A program made the position numbers and the translations under genes. Positions 9,010 through 21,300 of a stretch of 64,000 nt of DNA are shown one piece after another. Every line of letters starts with the position of its first letter. The stretch's first letter is position 1. The notes under the pieces are model-generated. The model was not told the DNA's origin. It made no database searches and worked only from the letters and a program-made list of their open reading frames with translations. Source of the stretch: Caldicellulosiruptor diazotrophicus (GTDB lineage: Bacteria; Bacillota; Thermoanaerobacteria; Caldicellulosiruptorales; Caldicellulosiruptoraceae); assembly GCF_017347585.1 (NCBI RefSeq), contig NZ_AP024480.1:2395501-2459500 (forward strand), written 5' to 3'.

Positions 9010-9767
9010 ATGTTTAAAAATCATAATAAACAACTCTCTTTTTTAGAACTTTATGAGCACGTTAAAAACCTCGCTCTCAATAACCCTCATAACCTTCTTG
9101 GCTTCTTCAACAAATACATCAATATCAATAACTTCATCCCTCAATCCTTCTTTAAAGCCTACTATAAATACTTCGGTAAACATAGATGCTTCTCTTTGCA
9201 ATCTATGTTATGTGCTTTCTTCATCCAAAAAATCTTCAAATTCTCTACCTTAACTCAACTCCGTGCTGTCTTGCTCAACTCATACCAGCTTAAATCTTTC
9301 TGCAACTTCGATACTATACCCTCTATCTCTACATTCTCAAGATTTAGAAAAATCTTTTGCTCCGAAATCGAAAACGTCTTTTATAACCTCGCAAAATATG
9401 CTCAAAATATTGCACTTGAAATAAACCCTGACCTTGCTTCTTGCGTAATATTCGACACAACTGCCTTAGTCCCTATGCTCAAAGAAAATAACCCTAAGTT
9501 CATCCAATCTATGCTCAGAAAAACTAAATCTCAAAACCCTAACCTTACATCCTCTGCTGTGTATTATCTCACATACTCAAACCTCCCCAAATCTGCTTCT
9601 GCTTCACCTTATATTACTCGTATGTTCGCTAATGGTCATTTCTGCTATGGATACAAATTCGCTATCATCACTAATGGATTTGGTTTACCTCTTGTAATCA
9701 CTCCTGCCTTCTGTCCTTCTTCTGATGACCCTCAAGACCCTGCTTTTTCTAAAGCTATCTCTGATTC
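9010..9767 (+). pseudogene. DDE transposase, 5' part, interrupted by IS256-family insertion
   Basis: The N-terminal half has the helical region HRCFSLQSMLCAFFIQKIFK typical of IS4/IS1182-like transposases and the first catalytic aspartate in CVIFDTTALVP (Asp149). The frame is broken after AISDS by an IS256-type element at 9768. Joining 9010-9767 to 11083-11767, with one copy of the 8-bp target repeat, gives 1,443 nt, an uninterrupted 480-codon frame. The gene was therefore intact until the nested insertion. A precise family was not assigned. Confidence 0.85.
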
Positions 9768-11074
9768 GGGAGTTAAAATAAAATTGTGTCCACTGTATAA
9801 TTAGTATTGAAATAATTATCAAGGGGGCTACTTAAAATGAATAAAAACGAAATTATTGAGACTGCTAAAAACATGGCTGTAGAGCAAGTATTAAATATGT
9901 ATTGCTCCAAAGATGATCCTAACCGCCCAGCTCTAAAGCAACTCTTAGAAAACTTGCTCGATTGCTTTATGTTATCGGAAAGATCAGTGTACCTTGCTAA
10001 AAATGACAATGACAAAGGCAATGGTTTTTACGATAGAAAACTTGCAACACCTGTTGGCAGTCTTGAAATCTCTGTCCCTCGCACACGTACTGGTAATTTC
10101 CGACCTTCTATCCTCCCTGACCGCTACAAAAGAGTTGATAGTTCATACACTGACCTGCTTATGTCTTTAGTCGTCAATGGTTATTCCGAAAGTTCCCTTG
10201 TCCAGACTTTGAAAGCTTTGAATCTTCCATATTCCGAAAATGAAATACTAAAAATCAAAGAAGACCTTAAAAATGAGCTTCAGTTATTCAAACAAAGAGA
10301 ACTACCAACAAGTGCTTTTGCTCTCATCATCGATGGTTATCATTGTGAAGTTAAGGATAATTCTAAGGTTAAACAAGCTACTTGTTATGTTGTCCTCGGT
10401 ATCGACTTAGAAGGTAAAAAAGACATTTTCGGTGTCTACACTTTCTTCGGCAAAGAAAATAAGGCTGATTGGATGAAAGTATTTGAAGACTTAATTACAA
10501 GAGGGCTAAAAGAGATTCTAATTGTCATAAGTGATGACTTCCCTGGTATTATAGATGCTGTCAAACTTGCTTATCCTCTTGCTGACCATCAACTGTGTTT
10601 TGTCCACCTCCAACGTAATGTCAGAAAACATATGACAAAAGAGGATGCTTCAGCTTTTAACAAGAGTTTAGACAGACTTAGAATTTCTTCCTCCGATTTT
10701 GACGAAGCTGTACTGAAATTTAAAGAACTTTGCGATGGATACCTTTCAAAATATCCTCGATTTATTAAAGCAATATCAGAAAAAGCAGAGTTTTATCTTG
10801 CCCATATGAAATACCCTGAGGAATTAAGGAAGCATATCTACACCACAAACGCCGTTGAAAGTGTAAATAGCATGATTGAAAAGATTAGAGTAAATTCAGG
10901 TGGATACTTTCAGTCTGTTGAAGTCTTAGAAATTAATATTTACTTACAGCGAGAGAACTTACGCCGTACAAAATGGAAAAATGGAGTTCCCAGTATTAGA
11001 AAATGCATCAATAACATAACCCAACTTTACAACTTGCGTTATAAATTGGAAACACAAAATTCTTGACAAGTCTC
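9768..11074 (+). mobile_element. IS256-family insertion sequence nested in another transposase gene
   Basis: A 1,307-bp element carries one transposase gene and is flanked by the 8-bp direct repeat TCTGATTC (9760-9767 and 11075-11082), the size expected for the IS256 family; the flanking identity extends 2 bp further on the left side. The ends, GGGAGTTAAAATAAAATTG at the left and GAGACTTGTCAAGAATTTTG as the reversed right end, are related but imperfect inverted repeats. Precise removal restores the interrupted host frame, so the boundaries are well supported. Confidence 0.88.
9837..11066 (+). CDS. IS256-family (mutator-type) transposase
   Basis: This 409-residue protein has the layout of IS256-family transposases: an N-terminal helical domain with RTRTGNFRPSILPDRYKRVD, then a DDE core. 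The likely catalytic residues are Asp in FALIIDGYHCE, Asp in LIVISDDFPGI and Glu in TTNAVESVNSMIEKIR. The conserved DHQLCFVHLQRNVRKHM block lies between the second Asp and the Glu. Length is normal and the frame is undamaged, so the enzyme could be active. AAGGGGG precedes the ATG by about 10 nt. Confidence 0.95.
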   Translation: MNKNEIIETAKNMAVEQVLNMYCSKDDPNRPALKQLLENLLDCFMLSERSVYLAKNDNDKGNGFYDRKLATPVGSLEISVPRTRTGNFRPSILPDRYKRVDSSYTDLLMSLVVNGYSESSLVQTLKALNLPYSENEILKIKEDLKNELQLFKQRELPTSAFALIIDGYHCEVKDNSKVKQATCYVVLGIDLEGKKDIFGVYTFFGKENKADWMKVFEDLITRGLKEILIVISDDFPGIIDAVKLAYPLADHQLCFVHLQRNVRKHMTKEDASAFNKSLDRLRISSSDFDEAVLKFKELCDGYLSKYPRFIKAISEKAEFYLAHMKYPEELRKHIYTTNAVESVNSMIEKIRVNSGGYFQSVEVLEINIYLQRENLRRTKWKNGVPSIRKCINNITQLYNLRYKLETQNS

Positions 11075-11082
11075 TCTGATTC

Positions 11083-11767
11083 AAAAGCTCTTATTCCCGC
11101 TTTGATTAACCTAAACCATAATTTCCAATTCAATCAGTTTTCAACCTTCATCGCCGACAGTGCTCTTGACTCTTACATGGTCTATTCTTCCCTCATCAAA
11201 GATTTCAATTTCTCTAAAGTCATAATCCCTATTAACCACAGAAATTCTAACCAAACTTCATATACTCCTACCTCTGACCCTAACATCACTATCTCACAAA
11301 ACGGTATACCTTTCTGTAACAAACTAAATAAACCTTTTATCTACGAAGGTCTTTGTAATGGTAAAAATCGCTCCCCAAGAATTAAATGGCGCTGCCCTTG
11401 CTCTCAGATTAAAGACAATAAACGCTTTTGCACTTGCCCACATCCTTGTACTACTTCTAAGTCAGGTAGGATGTTCTATACATACCCGGATGCCAACCTG
11501 CGGTATTATCCAGGTATCGATAGAAATTCTGAGCAGTTTTATCAACTTTACAAATCCAGAGTTACTATCGAGCAAACTATTTTTAATCTAAAGTCTTTTC
11601 TCGGTCATGATACCATCTTCTCATATGACCATATTTCACTTTTTTCTGACTTCTTACTCTCTGCTATTTGTATGCTTTTACTCTTTATTCTCTCTTATGC
11701 CATACTAAAACATCACCAAAATATCTCTTACAAAAAACTTCAAAAACTTAAAAAACTTATTGCCTGA
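11083..11767 (+). pseudogene. DDE transposase, 3' part, after the IS256-family insertion
   Basis: This is the continuation of the gene begun at 9010. It resumes in frame with KALIPALINL after the target repeat. It contains the second catalytic aspartate in STFIADSALDSYMVY and the glutamate in the KSRVTIEQTIFNLK segment, plus a cysteine-rich stretch (CPCSQIKDNKRFCTCPHPC) of the kind seen in IS1182-like proteins. It ends with hydrophobic and lysine-rich residues. Without its N-terminal half it is not expected to be functional. Confidence 0.85.
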
Positions 11768-11824
11768 GATTTCTCTTAACTCTAAAAAATGCATTTTTAA
11801 TCCCTAACAAATTGCCCACACTAA

Positions 11825-11844
11825 AAACCCTTTTTAAAGGGTTT
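11825..11844 (+). terminator. Hairpin terminator after the split transposase
   Basis: The 9-bp stem AAACCCTTT (11825-11833) and AAAGGGTTT (11836-11844) is followed by GATATAATTTT. It lies 58 bp after the transposase stop, inside the insertion sequence. The stem is symmetric, so it may also weaken leftward readthrough from array B into array A. Confidence 0.5.
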
Positions 11845-12022
11845 GATATAATTTTGCCTTTTTTGACTTTTGAATTATTTGGTAATAAATTTATAGTCAC
11901 ATATGTTGCTGATAATGTTGTTATTGTGTGTAAATAGCACAATTTACCTATGCAGCCTCTTGACTTTTATTCCTGTATTCCTATTTTATGGCTTGTACAT
12001 CTATTCATTTTGCAAACGGCTA

Positions 12023-12321
12023 AGAAAGGATATCATATCAATGTACAATTTTGTACATCCTTATATTCCACTTTCAGTACATTTTTATTTTATCATTAAC
12101 ATTTCTATCCATGTCTAACAATCTTGCTATTTGACTTTTGTTGTATCCCCGTTTGAAAAGTGTGTAGATTGTTGTGTGCATTTCAACCCCCAACATTTTC
12201 TTGTTATCTTCTCCTTCTGGAGTTTTTCCATACTTTCTATTCTACACTACAGAAGGCTTATTTTTAAGTGGCAAGTGGGGAATTTTTAGTGTCATTTGAT
12301 GATTTTATTTTATCATTAACA
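12023..12321. repeat. 299-bp flank, copy 2, leader-distal side of array B
   Basis: This copy is identical to 5934-6232 and runs from the end of the insertion sequence to the first repeat of array B. It contains the second copy of the IstA-like minus-strand fragment (12074-12196) and of the ATGTACAA palindrome. The perfect identity over 299 bp, beside arrays whose spacers almost all differ, shows that the flank duplication or exchange was recent relative to spacer turnover. Confidence 0.95.
12074..12196 (-). pseudogene. Short IstA-like HTH fragment (copy 2)
   Basis: This is the exact second copy of the 40-codon fragment at 5985-6107, duplicated together with the flank. It has the same start, the same MDRNVND end of the helix-turn-helix and the same stop. 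It is a remnant with no supported function. Confidence 0.5.
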
Positions 12322-15300
12322 GTTTACATCCCTAATAGTTCAGATAAAACTATGAGTGAGCGAACAAGGCGAGTTGTTAAATACATGTTTACATCCCTAA
12401 TAGTTCAGATAAAACTTAGAGCGCATTACAGAAGTCATGATTATATGAGTGTTTACATCCCTAATAGTTCAGATAAAACATTCCGGAGCGATTGTTTTTC
12501 TTTACCCCACAATTGAGTTTACATCCCTAATAGTTCAGATAAAACTTACCCGAAACAGTAACAACATCTGTCGCTTGCAAGTTTACATCCCTAGTAGTTC
12601 AGATAAAACAATTTATGAAGTTGATAAAGATACTGGCATATTAACGTTTACATCCCTAATAGTTCAGATAAAACAAGACTTTATTTTTTCTTCATATTCT
12701 GATTTTTTAACGTTTACATCCCTAATAGTTCAGATAAAACCTTAAAGCGTGAAAGAGAGAAGTACAAAGACTATGGTTTACATCCCTAATAGTTCAGATA
12801 AAACACAAGAATTGGAGATACTTTGTAAACCTTTTAAAAGAGTTTACATCCCTAATAGTTCAGATAAAACTAAATCATAAGGTTAGCTATGATTTGCTCA
12901 TTAAAAGTTTACATCCCTAATAGTTCAGATAAAACCTTTCAAAGGCGGTTGTTCAAGAGTCGTTGCTTATAGATGTTTACATCCCTAATAGTTCAGATAA
13001 AACCAGCAATCATAAGAAAAATAAGTAAAGATTTTAATCGTTTACATCCCTAATAGTTCAGATAAAACCAATTCAAAAAACTTGGAAGTGATATTAGAAA
13101 TCTTTGTTTACATCCCTAATAGTTCAGATAAAACAGGTGCTGATATAATGCGAGGCCACATTCGCAAGCGCGTTTACATCCCTAATAGTTCAGATAAAAC
13201 TTTCCACCAGCTCAGATTTTATTTTCTTTAGAAACTCGTTTACATCCCTAATAGTTCAGATAAAACAAAATAATTGTAGCGGTAATAGCAGGGCTAGTTG
13301 TAGCGTTTACATCCCTAATAGTTCAGATAAAACATTGAGACTTTTGAAGGATAGCAATGGGCAGTATCTCGTTTACATCCCTAATAGTTCAGATAAAACC
13401 ATATTTGAAACGAATATACCCGAACGTAAAAATTGTGTTTACATCCCTAATAGTTCAGATAAAACAATTGGCAGAGCTTAAGACAAGCCTTATCAAGCAA
13501 AGTTTACATCCCTAATAGTTCAGATAAAACGTGCAGGACAAAGATGATGCTTTTTGCTTACCCAATGTTTACATCCCTAATAGTTCAGATAAAACGTCGC
13601 TTTTAACCACATTAATCCATGCAGGTATCAAGTTTACATCCCTAATAGTTCAGATAAAACAAAGATGGAGAAAAACAAGAAACGACCATACAAACACGTT
13701 TACATCCCTAATAGTTCAGATAAAACAAGACAAAAGACCTGTCTTAGCTGATTTACGAGAAACGTTTACATCCCTAATAGTTCAGATAAAACTAAGTTGG
13801 TGCAGATTAGCGTAGATAGGGGTTTTTAGTTTACATCCCTAATAGTTCAGATAAAACCTTTCAATCTTCTCATCATTTGAGGCATCAGTATCATGGTTTA
13901 CATCCCTAATAGTTCAGATAAAACTTGGAACTGTGCTTTTAAACCCATTGTGGGGTGCAGTGTTTACATCCCTAATAGTTCAGATAAAACCATAGCGATT
14001 TATCAGCGTTGAATACACTTTTGTCGCGTTTACATCCCTAATAGTTCAGATAAAACCAGCGTTATTAACCCTCGCTCAGCCCATTTATCATAGTTTACAT
14101 CCCTAATAGTTCAGATAAAACTTGGTGGTGAATATTTAAGATACCCAAGCGACCCTGAGTTTACATCCCTAATAGTTCAGATAAAACATGAGCGAACTTG
14201 AAGAGCTTATACAGGCTTTTATTGGTTTACATCCCTAATAGTTCAGATAAAACTTGATAACCAAAAATGTAGCCATTGCAATTGCTATTATGTTTACATC
14301 CCTAATAGTTCAGATAAAACTCTGTTTCTTCAGCGTTAGGGTCAAATTCTCTCACATAGTTTACATCCCTAATAGTTCAGATAAAACAAACTGTATTTGC
14401 TGTGTTCTTCAGATTATTCCATGGTTTACATCCCTAATAGTTCAGATAAAACAGAACTCAAAACGAGTGCCTACTCGCTCTTTTGTTTGTTTACATCCCT
14501 AATAGTTCAGATAAAACTTTGTATCCCGTCAACCCAAAAAGAATAATTATAAGTGTTTACATCCCTAATAGTTCAGATAAAACTTGGGATTTTTCGACTA
14601 ACAGTTTTAAACTTGTAAAGTTTACATCCCTAATAGTTCAGATAAAACCTGGGAAGCTGCCTATCGGCTATGGTGATGTGCTAACGTTTACATCCCTAAT
14701 AGTTCAGATAAAACTTGAAGAGCTTGAAATTGAAACTGCTACATACTACCGAGTTTACATCCCTAATAGTTCAGATAAAACCTTGTTATGAACACGATTA
14801 AATCCATGTTTGCAAGGAGTTTACATCCCTAATAGTTCAGATAAAACCTACAACATTGCCAGCAGGGGCAGAAATTAAATTCTACAGTTTACATCCCTAA
14901 TAGTTCAGATAAAACTTTAACACTTTTGAAACATCCAGTGGCTGAAATACAGTTTACATCCCTAATAGTTCATATAAAACTGGGATATTTTTGAGGGTCA
15001 AGTTTTTGTTGAATTCGTTTACATCCCTAATAGTTCAGATAAAACAAGGCATTTTTTATAAATCTATGGTTACACATTAAACGTTTACATCCCTAATAGT
15101 TCAGATAAAACGAAAAGCGAAGCTGTGAGGTTTTTAATGCAAAACTTCGTTTACATCCCTAATAGTTCAGATAAAACCCATATGGGCTGCTTCAAAACAT
15201 TAGAGGATTTGAGTGTTTACATCCCTAATAGTTCAGATAAAACTCCATTATACCCTGTACTCCCCAAAGATGTGCTTTCGTTTACATCCCTAATAGTTCA

Positions 15301-18300
15301 GATAAAACGTTGACTGATTTTATATACCTGCCCTCTATCAAAAGTTTACATCCCTAATAGTTCAGATAAAACTTTTGAAATGCACAATCGGTATAAACCC
15401 CCATGGATTGTTTACATCCCTAATAGTTCAGATAAAACAGAAGATGTATCAATTATTGAAAAAACAGTTATGCGGTTTACATCCCTAATAGTTCAGATAA
15501 AACGTGCCCCGCTTTTGATAGCTTCTTCGACTTTAAATATTGTTTACATCCCTAATAGTTCAGATAAAACCCTTGCTGATGAGGAAAAGGTCATCTACTA
15601 TCCGTACGTTTACATCCCTAATAGTTCAGATAAAACACTGAGCTCACATGCTCAAGTCAGGGCTAACTATTTTGTTTACATCCCTAATAGTTCAGATAAA
15701 ACTTTTGATATCTTCTTCTTTCACACTATCAATTCTCAAGTTTACATCCCTAATAGTTCAGATAAAACAGTGCCTCTCTGTGCGATTGTGGCTCAAAGTA
15801 TGCATGTTTACATCCCTAATAGTTCAGATAAAACGGAGGAGGGAGAAGCGAAAGTATAAGTTACATTCAAGTTTACATCCCTAATAGTTCAGATAAAACT
15901 CAACGACGATATGACAAAAAATATCTTTGAGTTTACATCCCTAATAGTTCAGATAAAACATAAACGTAGCAATTATGCTCATCAACAAAGTAATAAGTTT
16001 ACATCCCTAATAGTTCAGATAAAACCGAAGAACTGTTCAACCCAGATAGAGCCATTGTTCGCGTTTACATCCCTAATAGTTCAGATAAAACCTCAAAGCC
16101 AAATTCCTGCATTTCTTTAACCCAGTACGTTTACATCCCTAATAGTTCAGATAAAACTTAACAATCGCTGTTTCCCTTGCACAAACCATTCAACGTTTAC
16201 ATCCCTAATAGTTCAGATAAAACAACTTCGGGTAACGGTGCAAATGTAGCCGATATTGTCAAGTTTACATCCCTAATAGTTCAGATAAAACAAGTCTTCT
16301 GCAAGCATATTAACAAGCCAGTTCTCAAGTTTACATCTCTAATAGTTCAGATAAAACCAGAGCTGACGGGATACGACGAAACGACAATAAGAAGTTTACA
16401 TCCCTAATAGTTCAGATAAAACAAATTTTGTTAGCAGATAGATATACGTTATCGGCTTGTTTACATCCCTAATAGTTCAGATAAAACTTATAAAAAAAGC
16501 GTCTCAAGTGTATAACCTCATCATAGTTTACATCCCTAATAGTTCAGATAAAACAGTCGAATTTGAAGATTTAAAGTATTGGTTAAAAGAGTTTACATCC
16601 CTAATAGTTCAGATAAAACAAACGCTGCTAAAGCTCTCATTTTTTCCCTAACGCTTTGTTTACATCCCTAATAGTTCAGATAAAACCGCTTTTACAGTTG
16701 TGCAGCGAAACACAATAAATGGGTTTACATCCCTAATAGTTCAGATAAAACTCAATACGCTCGGCGGTAAGTATATCGAAGTTAAAGCGTTTACATCCCT
16801 AATAGTTCAGATAAAACCCATACCAGCGCTCAATTCTTAAGCCGAATTTGACGTTTACATCCCTAATAGTTCAGATAAAACTTTTTGATAAAATAGAGAT
16901 ATACTCACAAAAGAAAGTGTTTACATCCCTAATAGTTCAGATAAAACTCATGTCGTTATACTCAAAAAAACCAAATGCGAGCACGTTTACATCCCTAATA
17001 GTTCAGATAAAACAAGAGCTGTAACAGAATTAGGATCAAGCGGATTATTTTGTTTACATCCCTAATAGTTCAGATAAAACGTCTGTGAAACCTCCGCAAA
17101 GTGTCGCAAAGAAAAGTTTACATCCCTAATAGTTCAGATAAAACTTCTCAAGATTTCTTCAACATTCTGTGTTATTCCAGTGTTTACATCCCTAATAGTT
17201 CAGATAAAACCTTCTAAACTTTCTATTAACGTTGCAAGCTTTTTTTGTTTACATCCCTAATAGTTCAGATAAAACAGAAATTATTAGAAACAGGAAATGA
17301 AGAATTGATAGAGTTTACATCCCTAATAGTTCAGATAAAACCGTTCTGGCTTATCCTCTACTAATAAAAATCTTTACAGTTTACATCCCTAATAGTTCAG
17401 ATAAAACTATTATTAATCAAGTTTGTATTATAGACTGCTGTATTGTTTACATCCCTAATAGTTCAGATAAAACCTAGCCCAAAAGTTAAAGAAATTGAAG
17501 TAAGCAAGAAGAGTTTACATCCCTAATAGTTCAGATAAAACTGAAGTATGCTTTGTCTTTAAATTTTTTTATATCTTTGTTTACATCCCTAATAGTTCAG
17601 ATAAAACTTTAAACCGTCTAAATATTTGATACAACTTACATACAGTTTACATCCCTAATAGTTCAGATAAAACTCAAATATATTATAAAGAAATCTTAAT
17701 TAAATGTTGGTTTACATCCCTAATAGTTCAGATAAAACCAGGAAACTTTGACACTTTTAAAGATTTAAGCTTTAGGTTTACATCCCTAATAGTTCAGATA
17801 AAACACAAATTAGTCAGGGTTGGCCTTATAAAACTCTACATGTTTACATCCCTAATAGTTCAGATAAAACGTTTGTACAATTTACAAAACGTATGCGCGA
17901 TCAAGTGTTTACATCCCTAATAGTTCAGATAAAACGGAGTCGAACCAAATCTGCCCAGCGACAGGGTTCGAGTTTACATCCCTAATAGTTCAGATAAAAC
18001 CAGAAATAGACGAAGAGTTAACTCAAGCAGATTGTGTTTACATCCCTAATAGTTCAGATAAAACCTATGGAAATTTTTATCAACCAGAACCTTACTATAC
18101 GTTTACATCCCTAATAGTTCAGATAAAACTTGGTGCAAGAAAAACTGTACCAAAGGCAATATACCAGTTTACATCCCTAATAGTTCAGATAAAACTTTAA
18201 AATCAAAAGCCCCACCACCAAATCCTAAAATCAGTTTACATCCCTAATAGTTCAGATAAAACAGAAAAGTATAAAGTTCATTAATAGTTTTCTTATCAAG

Positions 18301-21300
18301 TTTACATCCCTAATAGTTCAGATAAAACTCTAAAGCCAAGTGCGACATATGGTGCTACATCATCTTGTTTACATCCCTAATAGTTCAGATAAAACCGTCA
18401 AACTGGATACCAAGTTCTTGAGCAAGTTTCTGTTTACATCCCTAATAGTTCAGATAAAACTTTCCTTTTTATCACCGCGCACATACCAATTGATTTCGTT
18501 TACATCCCTAATAGTTCAGATAAAACCTTTAAATGGTATTAAAAATTTGGGGACTGCGCTTGGGTTTACATCCCTAATAGTTCAGATAAAACAAATTTGA
18601 GCCAACTGAATTTGAGAAATTAAAGAATAGTTTACATCCCTAATAGTTCAGATAAAACTAATGAAGCTCTTGGCCCTTGAGCTCAGGAACTTCAAGTTTA
18701 CATCCCTAATAGTTCAGATAAAACTTGTTACGAAACAAGAAAGATGAAGTGAATTCAGTCGTTTACATCCCTAATAGTTCAGATAAAACTTGTATCAACT
18801 GCTGTTCTAACTACATCGTTTAAATAGTTTACATCCCTAATAGTTCAGATAAAACCCTTCTTGGAATTAAAACTTGCAATGTATTCTCCTAGTTTACATC
18901 CCTAATAGTTCAGATAAAACTTGTTACGAAACAAGAAAGATGAAGTGAATTCAGTCGTTTACATCCCTAATAGTTCAGATAAAACTTGTATCAACTGCTG
19001 CTCTAACTACATCGTTTAAATAGTTTACATCCCTAATAGTTCAGATAAAACCCTTCTTGGAATTAAAACTTGCAATGTATTCTCCTAGTTTACATCCCTA
19101 ATAGTTCAGATAAAACTTCTACGATTTATACAAAAATCGTTATTGGTACGAATGTTTACATCCCTAATAGTTCAGATAAAACCTCGCTTTCACCTATTCT
19201 CAACCTTTTTTCATTTTCGTTTACATCCCTAATAGTTCAGATAAAACTATATTCCTGCAATGATGTTCCTTTAGCAGGGAAGAAGTTTACATCCCTAATA
19301 GTTCAGATAAAACACTCCATTTTGTTGCAGCAACCAATCCACCAACAATGTTTACATCCCTAATAGTTCAGATAAAACCTGTGGAGGCAGAATCGCCTCT
19401 GCAAGCAGCCAAAAGGTTTACATCCCTAATAGTTCAGATAAAACACGTTTCTAAAAATCCTTCTTTGTCTGTAATTTCTATGTTTACATCCCTAATAGTT
19501 CAGATAAAACTTGTCTTCTAATCTTGTTTTTGGGTTAATCCTACCACGTTTACATCCCTAATAGTTCAGATAAAACCATCGCCTTCTTTTGTGAAGAGTT
19601 TGATAAACCATGTGTTTACATCCCTAATAGTTCAGATAAAACCTTTATTTTTTTTCTATTTGCGTTTAGAATTTCTGCGTGTTTACATCCCTAATAGTTC
19701 AGATAAAACTTTTATCCGTCCATCCTCATACACAACCTCAAACGTATGTTTACATCCCTAATAGTTCAGATAAAACTAAGCGTTGTTAAATCAAAAGTTG
19801 CCCCTACATAAGGTTTACATCCCTAATAGTTCAGATAAAACGAAAGTTGCAAGAAGAGCTTACATTGAATATGTATATGTTTACATCCCTAATAGTTCAG
19901 ATAAAACAAGCATCAAGCACAGCTTTTAGCACATTATCCGAATCGTTTACATCCCTAATAGTTCAGATAAAACCTTGAGTGAGTTAGGATTACCCCTAAC
20001 ACTTGCTGACGTTTACATCCCTAATAGTTCAGATAAAACGCAGTGGCATAGAGCTTGTTTGATACATCTTCATGAGTTTACATCCCTAATAGTTCAGATA
20101 AAACTACCTATACAATCACCAGAGACGAGATAGAGTTTTTGTTTACATCCCTAATAGTTCAGATAAAACTTTTGGGACGCTCTTGGCAACTACTTACGCA
20201 CACTCGTTTACATCCCTAATAGTTCAGATAAAACTAGTCCAACCTGATAACGATAATTACCTTGTCGTCAAGTTTACATCCCTAATAGTTCAGATAAAAC
20301 CTGGTTTTCATGCCGAAGTATTGCAAGTTTTAAATGGTTTACATCCCTAATAGTTCAGATAAAACTTCGCCACATTCACGCAAGTCAGATAAAATTGGTC
20401 TGGTTTACATCCCTAATAGTTCAGATAAAACCAAAAACTTGCAACATCTATATCACCAGCTTCATACCGTTTACATCCCTAATAGTTCAGATAAAACAAT
20501 AAATTAACCGTTCCCGTTCTGCCATGCCTGTTTTGTTTACATCCCTAATAGTTCAGATAAAACAAATTTAAAGGCATAAATGTTTTTACTGTTTTTACCA
20601 GTTTACATCCCTAATAGTTCAGATAAAACAGGAACAACAGGAACAGCAGCAGAGAAAAACGGCATAGTTTACATCCCTAATAGTTCAGATAAAACATAAC
20701 CGACATTGTTTTCTATTTCAACCCACTGAAAAGTTTACATCCCTAATAGTTCAGATAAAACCCTTACTGCATACTCGAGTGATATACTTGTTTTTTCGTT
20801 TACATCCCTAATAGTTCAGATAAAACAATACAAGACATTGTAAATGCTGTTGAACAGCTTGTGTTTACATCCCTAATAGTTCAGATAAAACCAGGGAAGA
20901 CATAAAAGAAACTGAAAGGGAAATAAAAGTTTACATCCCTAATAGTTCAGATAAAACCTATGAAAAAATTTGTTCTGAAATTGAATCAAAAATGTTTACA
21001 TCCCTAATAGTTCAGATAAAACGAAAAGAAAAAGACAGCCATTCATCACAATCCCCTGAGTTTACATCCCTAATAGTTCAGATAAAACTTTTCTGAAAAT
21101 GTCCTCGCTCAATCAAATGAAAATGGTTTACATCCCTAATAGTTCAGATAAAACGGCTACTGCGTCAGCTGTTTGGGCTGGGTATGATACATGTTTACAT
21201 CCCTAATAGTTCAGATAAAACAAATAAGGTCTAAAAATTTTTCCCCAACTTTGTTATTGTTTACATCCCTAATAGTTCAGATAAAACTTAACTCTATCAA

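Larger units (their letters stand above)
8877..12022 (+). mobile_element. Insertion sequence between arrays A and B, interrupted by an IS256-family element
   Basis: The element begins TAGCCTTTTGCAGAA at 8877 and ends, reverse complemented, TAGCCGTTTGCAAAA at 12022: terminal inverted repeats matching at 13 of 15 positions. Inside is a DDE transposase gene split by a second insertion sequence. Without the inner element it would be about 1.83 kb. The left end abuts a truncated CRISPR repeat and the right end abuts the duplicated 299-bp flank. No clear target duplication is visible (GATAA on the left, AAGAA on the right), so the element now marks a recombination junction rather than a simple insertion. 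Confidence 0.8.

Noticed and set aside
9773-10021. Minus-strand frame inside the IS256-family transposase
   Set aside because: It is a shadow of the well-supported transposase on the other strand and has no recognisable features.
11757-12118. Short frames in the right part of the outer IS
   Set aside because: They are short, AT-rich and hydrophobic by composition, without ribosome sites. I see only non-coding IS sequence and a terminator here.
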